A DNA stretch of 64,000 bases from Verrucomicrobiales bacterium (GTDB taxonomy: Bacteria > Verrucomicrobiota > Verrucomicrobiia > Verrucomicrobiales > DEV007): assembly GCA_029213005.1 (NCBI GenBank), contig JARGPI010000012.1:1-64000 (forward strand), given 5' to 3'. Below, one piece after another: positions 53,794 through 62,222 of the stretch. The notes under the pieces were generated by a model. The model made no database searches. It worked only from the letters and a program-made list of their open reading frames with translations, and was not told the DNA's origin. Made by a program: the position numbers and the translations under genes. Every line of letters starts with the position of its first letter. Position 1 is the first letter of the stretch.

Positions 53794-54070
53794 CCAAAAA
53801 AACGCCCCCGGGTACTACCTCAATTTCAACGAGTCGTAAATTGGGCTTCGAATTAGACCGAAGAATAAGTCACCTGTTCTGGCTGGAAATTCTATTCGGA
53901 TCCGCATTTGTTATAAAAACCAAAACATAACGTTTAAGAAAACTTAAATATTAGGTTAATTGAATATTTGCCAGATCCGTAAAGAACTGCTAGCAGTTCT
54001 ATGCACAACACGACCTCAATGATCAACACATTCCAGACAGTTACGGAATCGACCGCTTTAAGCTAAAAGT
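53794..54070 (+). promoter_or_regulatory. Upstream region of the RelE-helicase gene with palindrome and possible leader ORF
   Basis: This 277-base stretch is AT-rich between 53900 and 53970. It contains a perfect 18-base palindrome AGAACTGCTAGCAGTTCT (53983-54000), ending 70 bases before the helicase ATG and suited to a dimeric repressor. Immediately after it, ATG 54001 opens a 21-codon frame (MHNTTSMINTFQTVTESTAL then S and TAA at 54066), which stops 4 bases before the helicase start. Whether the short frame is translated is unknown. Confidence 0.5.
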
Positions 54071-56146
54071 ATGGAACTCCGTATCGCAGACACATTTCAA
54101 GACTCATTATTACAACTCTCGGAACATGAGCAGAAAGCTATTAGAAACACGGTTTACGACTTGCAGGGAGATAAATCCCTTCCATCCGTAAAATTCCACC
54201 GTATCGCCCGTACCAAGGACAAAAACTTTCGTTCGGTCAATGTCGACAGAAACCTCCATGCTGTTGTTCATAAGACAAAAAAGAACGTATTGCTTTGTTA
54301 TGTTGGTCGGCAGGATCAGGTAAGGAAGTGGGCCGAAGTACGCAAAATCGAAAAACACCCCAAAACGGGAGCCGCTCAGATTGTTGAGCTGCGCGACAAA
54401 GTTATTGATTTTCCCGCGCCCAAAGACCTACCGAAATCACCCGGAAAAAAATATCTTTTTGCCAAGCTTACCGATGACGATTTACTCGGCTACGGCGTAC
54501 CGGAGGAATGGATCGATGACGTTCGCAGCGTCACCGAGGATTCTCTCCTTGAGCTGGCCGATCACTTGCCTCAGGAAGCGGCCGAAGCACTTCTTGAGTT
54601 GGCAACCGGCGGAAAACCTGTAGCGGCCTCCAATCAAGGATCCGACTGCGAGGAAGGATTCACCCACCCTGATGCTCAGCGCCGTTTCCGGCTTGTGTCA
54701 GACGAAAAAGAACTCGCTCTTGCTCTCGATTACCCCTGGGAAAAATGGACCGTGTTCCTCCACCCATCGCAACGCAAAATGGTGGAGCGCGACTACAAAG
54801 GCCCTGCCCGGATTTCCGGTTCAGCTGGAACCGGTAAAACGGTCGTTGGTCTGCATCGTGCGATTTATCTCGGAAAAAAGAGCCCCGGCTCCAACGTGCT
54901 AGTTACGACCATCAGTGATGCGCTGGCGTTACTGATCAAAGTAAAGCTTGATCGTCTGCTCAGCCCTGAATCTGATCTCGGGATGCGGGTCACCGTAAAA
55001 TCGATCAAAGAAGTTGCCCGCGATTTGTGGCAGCCTCTTCACCCCGACCGCCGTATAGCCGAGGGAGATGAAGTCGATGCCGCTCTCATGGAAGCGACCT
55101 ATCGTTTGGACGAATCCGGTTTCACTAAAGGATTTATCCGCGATGAATGGGATGAAGTGATTGATGCACGTCAGGTAGACAATTGGGAAGACTACAAAAT
55201 CGCGCCGCGGGTGGGCCGTAAAAAGCGTCTCTCAGAACTGCAGCGCGAGCGCCTCTGGAAAGTCTTCGCCGAAACTCTTTCTATACTAAACAATGCCGGT
55301 CTCAGTACCTGGGCTCACGTATTCTACGATTTGGCCGATCAAATCAAATCCGGAGAATGCCCGAATCCGTACGACTTTGTAATCGTTGATGAAGCACAGG
55401 ATGTCGGGATCCCCGACCTTCGCTTCCTCGGCGTCGTTGGCGGGAACCGTCCCGATGGACTTTTCTTTACCGGCGATCTCGGACAGCGAATCTTTCAGGC
55501 TCCGTTTTCATGGAGTAAAGAAGGCGTCAATATTGTCGGTAGAACCTATACTTTGAAGGTCAACTACCGGACCTCGCATCAGATCCGCCAGCGGGCCGAT
55601 ATGCTACTTCCTGATCATGTCAGTGATCTCGACGGCAATGTCGAAGATCGCAAAGGCACCATCTCAGTCTTCAACGGCCCACCGCCAAGCGTGCAACTTT
55701 TCCGCAACGCGGCAGAGGAAACCAAAGCGGTAGCCAAGATGATTAAGAACCTTCAGTCAGAAGGCCTACTCAACGAAGAGATCGGAATCTTTGTCCGCAG
55801 CCCAGCTCAGATGGCTCGTGCCAGAGCTGCTGTTAACGCTGCCGATACCGATTGGAGAGAGCTGGGCGGAAAAGAGGAAAGTGGATCCGGTCAAGTTTCT
55901 ATCAGCACCATGCACTTGGCGAAAGGCTTTGAATATCGCGCCGTAATCGTAATGGCATGTGATCGGGATGCGATTCCGCTTCAGGAACGGGTTGAAGAAA
56001 TGTCAGTTTCAGAAGAAGTCGATATGGAAGAAGTCTACGCTTCGGAGCGACAGCTTCTCTATGTGGCAGCGACCCGGGCCCGCGATCAGCTTTTCTTTAC
56101 CGGAACCCAACCGGGATCAGAATTTCTTAAACCCTTAGAGTCTTAA
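54071..56146 (+). CDS. Superfamily 1 (UvrD/Rep-like) helicase with N-terminal RelE/ParE-like domain
   Basis: 691 residues. Residues 1-~105 look like a RelE/ParE toxin fold: FQDSLLQLSEHEQKAIRNTV, KNFRSVNVDRNLHAVVHKTK, NVLLCYVGRQDQVRKWAEVR. A helical linker (~105-210) leads to the helicase: Walker A GSAGTGKT (250-257), Walker B IVDEAQD (~440), motif III/IV GDLGQRIFQ and LKVNYRTSHQIR, motif V VSISTMHLAKGFEYRAVIV, motif VI LLYVAATRARDQ (~660). All helicase motifs appear intact. The toxin part lacks a visible separate antitoxin gene, though a 21-codon frame precedes it. Role may be RNA/DNA processing or defence; not established. Single gene with its own terminator. Confidence 0.9.
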   Translation: MELRIADTFQDSLLQLSEHEQKAIRNTVYDLQGDKSLPSVKFHRIARTKDKNFRSVNVDRNLHAVVHKTKKNVLLCYVGRQDQVRKWAEVRKIEKHPKTGAAQIVELRDKVIDFPAPKDLPKSPGKKYLFAKLTDDDLLGYGVPEEWIDDVRSVTEDSLLELADHLPQEAAEALLELATGGKPVAASNQGSDCEEGFTHPDAQRRFRLVSDEKELALALDYPWEKWTVFLHPSQRKMVERDYKGPARISGSAGTGKTVVGLHRAIYLGKKSPGSNVLVTTISDALALLIKVKLDRLLSPESDLGMRVTVKSIKEVARDLWQPLHPDRRIAEGDEVDAALMEATYRLDESGFTKGFIRDEWDEVIDARQVDNWEDYKIAPRVGRKKRLSELQRERLWKVFAETLSILNNAGLSTWAHVFYDLADQIKSGECPNPYDFVIVDEAQDVGIPDLRFLGVVGGNRPDGLFFTGDLGQRIFQAPFSWSKEGVNIVGRTYTLKVNYRTSHQIRQRADMLLPDHVSDLDGNVEDRKGTISVFNGPPPSVQLFRNAAEETKAVAKMIKNLQSEGLLNEEIGIFVRSPAQMARARAAVNAADTDWRELGGKEESGSGQVSISTMHLAKGFEYRAVIVMACDRDAIPLQERVEEMSVSEEVDMEEVYASERQLLYVAATRARDQLFFTGTQPGSEFLKPLES

Positions 56147-56162
56147 CTCTCTTTTTTGTCGA

Positions 56163-56194
56163 GCCCCTGCTTTTACGAAAGCAGGGGCTTTTTT
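56163..56194 (+). terminator. Rho-independent terminator of the RelE-helicase gene
   Basis: GCCCCTGCTTT (56163-56173), loop TACG, AAAGCAGGGGC (56178-56188) form a perfect 11-bp stem followed by TTTTTTA. It lies 17 bases after the helicase stop and just before the convergent DUF1501 gene. Confidence 0.95.
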
Positions 56195-56211
56195 ATGTCC
56201 ATCAATTCGGA

Positions 56212-57582
56212 TTATACCAGGATATCGTCCACCGAATATCCGGACACATCTGTGAGGCGGAAATCTCTACCACTGTGATTATAGGTCAGCATTTCGTGGT
56301 CGATTCCCATGATCTTTAAAATCGTGGCATGCAGGTCGTGAATACTTACCTTCCCTCTCGTCGCGTAGTACCCGAAATCATCAGTCGCTCCGTGATGATA
56401 CCCGGCCTTCGTTCCCCCACCGGCAAACCACATCGAAAAGCCGTGAGGATTGTGATCCCTTCCGTTTTGATGACGCCCGGTGGCTCCGTCGAAAAACTCA
56501 AAACTGGGCGTTCTTCCAAATTCACTACCGCACATCACCAATGTATCTTCAAGTAACCCCCTGCGCTTCAAATCGTGGAGTAACCCGGCGATTGGTTTGT
56601 CGACAGCATTGGCATTTCCCCGATGTCCTTTCTCCAGTTCCGAATGCTGGTCCCATAGATTGCCATACCGGGGAGTAGCGTGATTGACCGTGATATATCG
56701 AACGCCCGCTTCGGAGAAACGCCGCGCCAGTAACAGCGCCTTACCAAAATGATCGGTGTGATCATCCCCGATCCCATAGAGCTTTTTCGTTGCGGTCGAT
56801 TCCCGGTTGATGTCCATGATTTCGGGAGCTTCCGTTTGCATCCGGAAAGCCATCTCCATTTCACTGATCCGGTTCTCTACGGGATCGGATGAACGGTTCA
56901 GCGCCTCAATAAAATCAATATGCCGACGCTGATCCGAAAATCTCGGTTTCAAATTCTCCCAAATCAGATCCCCTTTCTTTTTATCAGCTTGCAGCACGGA
57001 AGTCCCAATATATTCACTGGGCAGAAAACCAGTCGGTCGATTGGGATCCGTCGGGACAATATCAATGTAGCCCGGGAGATTTTCGTTTTCCGATCCCAAC
57101 CCATAGATCAACCAACTCCCCAGCGTCGGGCGGACTTCTATCGGCACTCCGGTATGCAAAACCGTCTTTGCCGTGACGTGATCATTACTTTCGTGGTGAA
57201 GGGAATGGATGAAACAAAGATCATCAATATGGCGGGAATTCACCTCGGGAAACAGATCGCTCGCGTAGGTTCCCGATTTTCCATAGTGATGCCAATCGAA
57301 AGGAGAAGGAATCACCGTGCCCTGAGGCGCAAAAGTAAATTTCGGCGGGGTAATCGACTTCGGAAGCGGTTTCCCGGCATATTTAGCGAGGGCAGGCTTG
57401 TAGTCATAGGAATCGAGATGGGACAAGCCGCCTTCCAGAAAAATGTAGATTACCCGACTCGCCCTCGGGGTATGGTGCAGCGCCCCGGACATGCTCCCGC
57501 CCTGGCGGGCCCAGAGATCCACCGCAGCCAGCGAACCGAGCCCGAGAACACTCTTTTGAAGAAGTTTACGTCGGGAAAACAT
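56212..57582 (-). CDS. DUF1501 family exported protein
   Basis: 456 residues from ATG 57582, which has GAGGGG directly upstream; the longer frame begins with TTG at 57612. The N-terminus MFSRRKLLQKSVLGLGSLAA carries a twin-arginine signal. DUF1501 proteins have an alkaline phosphatase/sulfatase-like fold: VIYIFLEGGLSHLDSYDYKP, IHSLHHESNDHVTAKTVLHT, TLVMCGSEFGRTPSFEF, GRDHNPHGFSMWFAGGGTKA, HDLHATILKIMGIDHEML. In PVC bacteria it is usually paired with a DUF1549/DUF1553 cytochrome protein. Here it stands alone, between the helicase and the ABC exporter gene. Reaction unknown. Confidence 0.9.
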   Translation of the reverse strand: MFSRRKLLQKSVLGLGSLAAVDLWARQGGSMSGALHHTPRASRVIYIFLEGGLSHLDSYDYKPALAKYAGKPLPKSITPPKFTFAPQGTVIPSPFDWHHYGKSGTYASDLFPEVNSRHIDDLCFIHSLHHESNDHVTAKTVLHTGVPIEVRPTLGSWLIYGLGSENENLPGYIDIVPTDPNRPTGFLPSEYIGTSVLQADKKKGDLIWENLKPRFSDQRRHIDFIEALNRSSDPVENRISEMEMAFRMQTEAPEIMDINRESTATKKLYGIGDDHTDHFGKALLLARRFSEAGVRYITVNHATPRYGNLWDQHSELEKGHRGNANAVDKPIAGLLHDLKRRGLLEDTLVMCGSEFGRTPSFEFFDGATGRHQNGRDHNPHGFSMWFAGGGTKAGYHHGATDDFGYYATRGKVSIHDLHATILKIMGIDHEMLTYNHSGRDFRLTDVSGYSVDDILV

Positions 57583-57648
57583 CCCCTCAAGATCGCGCCG
57601 CAAGTGCAGCAACGCAAAGAGCTTTCCAGTCGAGATTACGGCCTAAGA

Positions 57649-59517
57649 TCAACCTTCCACCTGGAACTGAAGATCGTAGAGACGCTTGTATTCCGGACAT
57701 CTTGTCACGAGTTCGGAATGGGGTCCCCGGTCCTCCACTCTCCCCTTTTTCATCACGATAATTTCGTCGGAATCCAGAATCGTGGACAGACGGTGAGCAA
57801 TAGCGACCACCGTTTTCCCTTTTGCCAGCTCATCGATTTCTTTCTGAACTTCCTTCTCAAGCTCAGTGTCCTGAGACGCCATCGCTTCATCGAGAAACAG
57901 AATCGGTGCATTCCGAAGGATAGCCCGGGCAATGGAGAGTCGCTGTTTCTGACCACCCGACAGGTTCTGACCTTTATCGCCTAACATGGTATCAAACCCT
58001 TCCGGGAGCGTTTCGATAAACTCATCGGCACGCGCCATTTTCGCCGCAGCCTCGACTTCTTCATCAGTGGCATCGAGACGACCGTAACGAATGTTGGACC
58101 GAATTGAATCGTGGAACAAAAAGGTATCCTGACTCACCAGGCCGATTTGATCCCGCAGCGATTCCTGCGTGAATTCCCTGATATCTCTGCCTGACAATTT
58201 GATGGCGCCTGACTGCGGATCGTAGAACCTCATCATCAACGACAGGATCGTCGATTTACCCGAGCCACTGCGCCCCACGAGAGCGTATTTTTTTCCGGGT
58301 TCGAACGTCAGCGAGAGACCTTTGATCACTTCGCTGTCCCCGTCGTAAGAAAAATGGACGTCATCCAACTCAAAGGGACCGTCGATGGTTTTGAGATCCA
58401 CCGCATCATCACGATCTTTAACTTCCGGTTCCCGGTCGATATAACCGAACACCCGTGACGCGGAAACCGCACACCGCTGAAGCTGGAGATGAAGGCGACT
58501 TAGCGCTTTGGCGTGAGGATAGATGCTCACCATCGCCATATTCAGAACCATAAATTTGCCCGGTTCCATTTTGGTCATCCAGGCGTAGACCAGACCAATC
58601 GAAATCCCCAGCGAAGCAACGGTTTCGACCATCGGAGTCGAGATTTCCATCGCCTTGCGCCACCGCATCAACCACTCCAGCAGGTGACGGGAGCCCCGGT
58701 TAAATCTCTCACGCTGGAAGTCTTCCCGGGCGTGGGCTTTGACGAGACGGATACCATCAAAACTTTCCTGCATCGTCACCATTAAGCCTTCCGACTCAAC
58801 CTCTTCGCGTCCACCGGCCTTCCTCACTTTCCGGGCAATCATCGCCACGGGAAGAATACAAATCGGGAAGACAATAAAGGCGCCCAGGGTGTAAAGCCAA
58901 TCCATCGCAAAACAGGCAATCAGGATCGAAACGATCGAAATCGGGTGCTTGATCCACGCACTCAAGAGTTGGATTCCGGCATCTGCGGAAGCTCTCGTCT
59001 GAGTGGCGACAGAATGCATCAACTCGCCCTGTTTCACTTCGCCGAAAAACGAAAGAGGCTGCCGGATAATCGAGGTAAAGCACTCATCCCTAAGCTGAAA
59101 GAGAACCTTGTTATTCAACCAGAGCATCAGGTATTGGTGCAGGTAAGTGAACAAGCCCCGCGCCGCCAGGATCAACGGAACCGAAAGACAGATTACGGTG
59201 ACAAAGATCCACTCTTTCTCCGGCGGGAGTTGAGGTCTCGGGATCTGAATCTTCTGAAACGCCTCCAGGGGCACATCCTCAAAGGGACGGAAATGAGTTG
59301 GCACGGCCTTACCCGATTCACCGGGTAGAACGATCGTAAAAACTGACTTCAGTAAAAATATCAGTAATCCGTTCACCACGCCCGCCAAAGCGCCGAAAAC
59401 CACCGCCCAGACGAATCGTCCCCGGTATGGCTCGATGTAAGAGTAGAGGCGGTTGAAAACGCCATCCATCACCTCAATCTCTTCTTTTCCGACCTTTCTT
59501 TTCCTGATGAACGCCAT
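57649..59517 (-). CDS. ABC exporter, fused membrane and ATPase domains (MsbA-like)
   Basis: 622 residues. Membrane domain (~1-350) with about six helices (FVWAVVFGALAGVVNGLLIF, WIFVTVICLSVPLILAARGL, LYTLGAFIVFPICILPVAMI). The nucleotide-binding domain follows (~375-620): Walker A GRSGSGKST, Q-loop IGLVSQDTFLFHDSIRSNIR, signature LSGGQKQRLSIARAIL, Walker B ILFLDEAMASQDTELE, and switch IAHRLSTI. The D-loop reads ASQD instead of the usual SALD. MsbA-type exporters flip lipid A core across the inner membrane; the divergent neighbours (NusG paralog and heptose kinase) support a lipopolysaccharide role, but drug or lipid export in general is possible. Confidence 0.9.
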   Translation of the reverse strand: MAFIRKRKVGKEEIEVMDGVFNRLYSYIEPYRGRFVWAVVFGALAGVVNGLLIFLLKSVFTIVLPGESGKAVPTHFRPFEDVPLEAFQKIQIPRPQLPPEKEWIFVTVICLSVPLILAARGLFTYLHQYLMLWLNNKVLFQLRDECFTSIIRQPLSFFGEVKQGELMHSVATQTRASADAGIQLLSAWIKHPISIVSILIACFAMDWLYTLGAFIVFPICILPVAMIARKVRKAGGREEVESEGLMVTMQESFDGIRLVKAHAREDFQRERFNRGSRHLLEWLMRWRKAMEISTPMVETVASLGISIGLVYAWMTKMEPGKFMVLNMAMVSIYPHAKALSRLHLQLQRCAVSASRVFGYIDREPEVKDRDDAVDLKTIDGPFELDDVHFSYDGDSEVIKGLSLTFEPGKKYALVGRSGSGKSTILSLMMRFYDPQSGAIKLSGRDIREFTQESLRDQIGLVSQDTFLFHDSIRSNIRYGRLDATDEEVEAAAKMARADEFIETLPEGFDTMLGDKGQNLSGGQKQRLSIARAILRNAPILFLDEAMASQDTELEKEVQKEIDELAKGKTVVAIAHRLSTILDSDEIIVMKKGRVEDRGPHSELVTRCPEYKRLYDLQFQVEG

Positions 59518-59639
59518 AAAGTTGATTTAGGTGACACCTAGGTTAAAACCTGAGTTTTATCAAGCTCAGACCCTTCCCGTTAAATCAGGGAATCGGGTTG
59601 AAATTGTGACAAAGTACGGAACCGATTTCACCAGTAACC

Positions 59640-60191
59640 ATGCCAACTATTTTAGAGGAAGGAGAATCCGGCTGGTTCGTCGTTCGGACGAGACCAAAAA
59701 GCGAGCATATCGCTGCGGCGCATCTAATCCAGTTCGCCAATCTCGAAGAAGTGTTCTCGCCACGGGTGAAATTTGAGAAAGGAACACGGCGCGGCAAAGT
59801 GTGGTTCGTCGAGGCGCTTTTCCCCGGATACATTTTCGCCCGCTTTGACCTCGCCGAAAAGTTGCGCGCCGTTAATGCCACCAACGCCGTGAGTGGTGTG
59901 CTGCGCTTTGCAGACCTTTATCCCCAGGTCAGCGACCATTTTATACAGCAACTTCGCGATGAATTTCCCGAGTCCGAAAATGAAGTCCGGATCATTGATC
60001 GCCCCATTCAGGAGGGGGACGAAGTGCTAATTCTCGATGGTGTTATGGCCGGGATCGAAACCGTGGTGACCCGTATCATGTCCGGAAAAGAACGGGTGCG
60101 GGTGCTGATGAACTGGCTTGGGGAAGAACGTGAGGCCGAGGTGTGTTATTCCTCGATTTCTCCCACCAGACCGGCCCGGACCGATCTTTGA
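59640..60191 (+). CDS. NusG-family antiterminator paralog (RfaH/UpxY-like)
   Basis: 183 residues. N-terminal NGN domain: GWFVVRTRPKSEHIAAAHLI, LEEVFSPRVKFEKGTRRGKV, EALFPGYIFARFDLAEKLRA, VNATNAVSGVLRFADLYPQV. The C-terminal KOW domain (~125-175) reads EGDEVLILDGVMAGIETVVT and RVRVLMNWLGEEREAEV. Overall it is closer to operon-specific NusG paralogs (RfaH, UpxY) than to housekeeping NusG, which normally sits beside secE and rpl genes. Such proteins reduce pausing and premature termination in long surface-polysaccharide operons. The heptose kinase gene follows after 39 bases, consistent with that role. Confidence 0.88.
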   Translation: MPTILEEGESGWFVVRTRPKSEHIAAAHLIQFANLEEVFSPRVKFEKGTRRGKVWFVEALFPGYIFARFDLAEKLRAVNATNAVSGVLRFADLYPQVSDHFIQQLRDEFPESENEVRIIDRPIQEGDEVLILDGVMAGIETVVTRIMSGKERVRVLMNWLGEEREAEVCYSSISPTRPARTDL

Positions 60192-60230
60192 TCCTTGCAT
60201 TCCCGCCTCCCCTCTCTACCGTTTTCGCCG

Positions 60231-61232
60231 ATGTCCCAATCCGTATCTGCCACCGATCTGCTCGATCGCTTTTCAAAACAACGTATTCTTGTTGTCGGGG
60301 ATATCATGCTCGACTGGTTTATCTGGGGGAGCGTCTCGAGAATCTCCCCTGAAGCTCCTGTTCCCGTTGTCGAAGTTCAGGAGGAAGACCGTTATCCCGG
60401 GGGTGCGGCCAACGTGGCCCGCAATCTCACTCCATTTGTCACCTCCGTAGAACTGGCGGGATTATACGGCAAGGACCCCAACGGAGCGCTGTTGTCGGCT
60501 ACCCTGGAAAACAACCGGATCGGTGCCCGCCTTTGCCTTGAAATTGACAGTTTTCAGACCATCACCAAAACCCGGGTCGTTGCCCGGCATCAACAGGTCG
60601 TCAGAATCGACCGGGAAAAGCGGCATCGTATCAGTTCCGAGCAGGAGAAGGCATTGATCAAAAGCATTTCGGCGATTCTTCCAGAGATAGATGGATTAAT
60701 AATCGAAGATTACGGCAAAGGCCTGATTACTCAGGAACTGGTCTCCGCCCTGATCAAAGAAGCCAATCTGCACAATGTCGTGATCACCGTCGATCCGAAG
60801 CCGGGAAATCCAATTTCCTGGAAGGGAGTGACGACGGTAAAGCCAAACCGGTCCGAGGCCTTTGCCTGCGCCGGCAAGGATGACATCCATCGCGATGAGG
60901 GCGTTCCCCCTCTCAAAGACGAACCGCTTATTGAAGTCGGCAACCTGCTCCGAAAAAAGTGGGAGTGCGACCACGTCCTTTTGACACTCGGAGAGCAGGG
61001 TATGTTGCTTTTCTCCGGCGACGATCAGCCATTTCTGATTCCGGCTCTGGCTAAAGAGGTTTTCGATGTCTCAGGCGCGGGAGACACTGCGATCGCACTT
61101 TACACCTTGAGCCTGTGTTCCGGGCTCGAAGCGCGCGAAGCGGCGCGGATTTCCAATCTGGCGAGCAGTATCGTGGTTGGTAAACTGGGAACCAGCCCGA
61201 TCGAACTGGACGAACTGTCCGCCGTTCTCTAG
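60231..61232 (+). CDS. rfaE1: D-glycero-beta-D-manno-heptose-7-phosphate kinase (RfaE domain I)
   Basis: 333 residues from ATG 60231 (MSQSVSATDLLDRF). A PfkB-family sugar kinase of the RfaE/HldE N-terminal type: ILVVGDIMLDWFIWGSVSRI and SPEAPVPVVEVQEEDRYPGG with AANVARN, LIIEDYGKGLITQELV, VDPKPGN, VKPNRSEA, and the ATP/catalytic GAGDTAIALYTLSLCSGLEA (Asp base). It phosphorylates heptose-7-phosphate at C1 for ADP-heptose and inner-core lipopolysaccharide. The C-terminal nucleotidyltransferase half of bifunctional HldE is absent, so a separate rfaE2/hldC gene is expected elsewhere. Confidence 0.93.
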   Translation: MSQSVSATDLLDRFSKQRILVVGDIMLDWFIWGSVSRISPEAPVPVVEVQEEDRYPGGAANVARNLTPFVTSVELAGLYGKDPNGALLSATLENNRIGARLCLEIDSFQTITKTRVVARHQQVVRIDREKRHRISSEQEKALIKSISAILPEIDGLIIEDYGKGLITQELVSALIKEANLHNVVITVDPKPGNPISWKGVTTVKPNRSEAFACAGKDDIHRDEGVPPLKDEPLIEVGNLLRKKWECDHVLLTLGEQGMLLFSGDDQPFLIPALAKEVFDVSGAGDTAIALYTLSLCSGLEAREAARISNLASSIVVGKLGTSPIELDELSAVL

Positions 61233-61266
61233 ACCCACTCCCCGACCGGAATATGGGCACAAAAAA

Positions 61267-61290
61267 AGCCCGACCTCACGGCCGGGCTTT
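61267..61290. terminator. Bidirectional terminator between rfaE1 and the sigma factor gene
   Basis: AGCCCG-A-CC (61267-61275), loop TCAC, GG-C-CGGGCT (61280-61288) form a stem with one mismatch. It is flanked by a run of seven A on the left and TTTT on the right, so it can end transcripts from both the plus-strand rfaE1 and the minus-strand sigma gene. Confidence 0.85.
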
Positions 61291-61313
61291 TCCGAAATTT
61301 CAGTTTGGCCATC

Positions 61314-62222
61314 TTACATGACCAACGCCGCTTCTTCGCGATCTGAGAAGAAATCATCGTCGTCGTCGGCTTTGGAACCTCTAAGAGGACGTGGGCCGGG
61401 ATCTTCTTTCTTCTGCAGGGCACGACGCAGCTTCTTAAGCGCGATGTTCTGCAACTGACGGATCCGCTCACGGGTCACGCCGAATTCCTGACCAACTTCT
61501 TCCAAAGTTTTGGGCTTCTGCCCTGCGAGACCGAAACGAGCATCGATAATCTTACGCTCACGCTCGTCAAGAACCTCAAGCAGATCATCGAGCTGCATGT
61601 GCATGTTCTTGTGGCTGAGAAGCTCCAGTGGGTTTTGAGCGCGCTCATCACCGATGATTTCACCGAATTCAGTGTTGTCATCATCACTGATTGGAGCATC
61701 GAGAGATGCCGGACGAAGTGCCGCAGATTTCAGGTGCGAAAGCTTGGCGCGATCGATCCCGATTTCCTCCGCCAATTCTTCGTCGGTCGGTTCACGGCCC
61801 AGCTCTTCGCTGAGCACCATGGCGACACGACGCATTTTCGAAATCTTATCCACCATGTGGACCGGAAGACGAATCGTCTTACTCTGGTTAGCCAGAGCCC
61901 GCTTGATTGACTGCTTGATCCACCAGGCAGCATATGTTGAAAGTTTACCACCCTTGTTGGGGTCAAATCGCTCCACAGCCTTCATCAAGCCGATGTTGCC
62001 CTCTGAGATCAAATCAAGCAAAGGCAAACCGTAGTTTGCGTAATCCTGAGCGATCTTTACGACCAAACGCAGGTTCGCCTTAATCATGTGGGCACGTGCC
62101 TCCTTGTCGCCGTTCTTAATCCGCTCGGCGAGCTCCACTTCTTCCTCTCTGGTTAGGAGAGGAGTCTTTCCAATTTCACGGAGGTAGATCTTAATCCCAC
62201 CGTCCATTTCTAAATTTGCCAT
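61314..62222 (-). CDS. rpoD: RNA polymerase primary-type sigma-70 factor
   Basis: 302 residues. Region 1.2 (IKIYLREIGKTPLLTREEEV), region 2 (ANLRLVVKIAQDYANYGLPL, LDLISEGNIGLMKAVERFDP, KLSTYAAWWIKQSIKRALAN), region 3 (EPTDEELAEEIGIDRAKLSH) and region 4 (ERKIIDARFGLAGQKPKTLE, FGVTRERIRQLQNIALKKLR) are all intact and close to RpoD/RpoS-type factors. The long acidic region 1.1 of group 1 factors is missing. The protein is short and ends with an acidic tail (ADDDDDFFSDREEAALVM). It may be the housekeeping factor or a group 2 paralog; I favour primary from the well-conserved region 2.4/4.2. A CRP-type palindrome lies upstream. Confidence 0.9.
   Translation of the reverse strand: MANLEMDGGIKIYLREIGKTPLLTREEEVELAERIKNGDKEARAHMIKANLRLVVKIAQDYANYGLPLLDLISEGNIGLMKAVERFDPNKGGKLSTYAAWWIKQSIKRALANQSKTIRLPVHMVDKISKMRRVAMVLSEELGREPTDEELAEEIGIDRAKLSHLKSAALRPASLDAPISDDDNTEFGEIIGDERAQNPLELLSHKNMHMQLDDLLEVLDERERKIIDARFGLAGQKPKTLEEVGQEFGVTRERIRQLQNIALKKLRRALQKKEDPGPRPLRGSKADDDDDFFSDREEAALVM

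Noticed and set aside
56920..57984. A 354-residue plus-strand frame
   Set aside because: It crosses antisense through the DUF1501 and ABC exporter genes, both with complete motifs.
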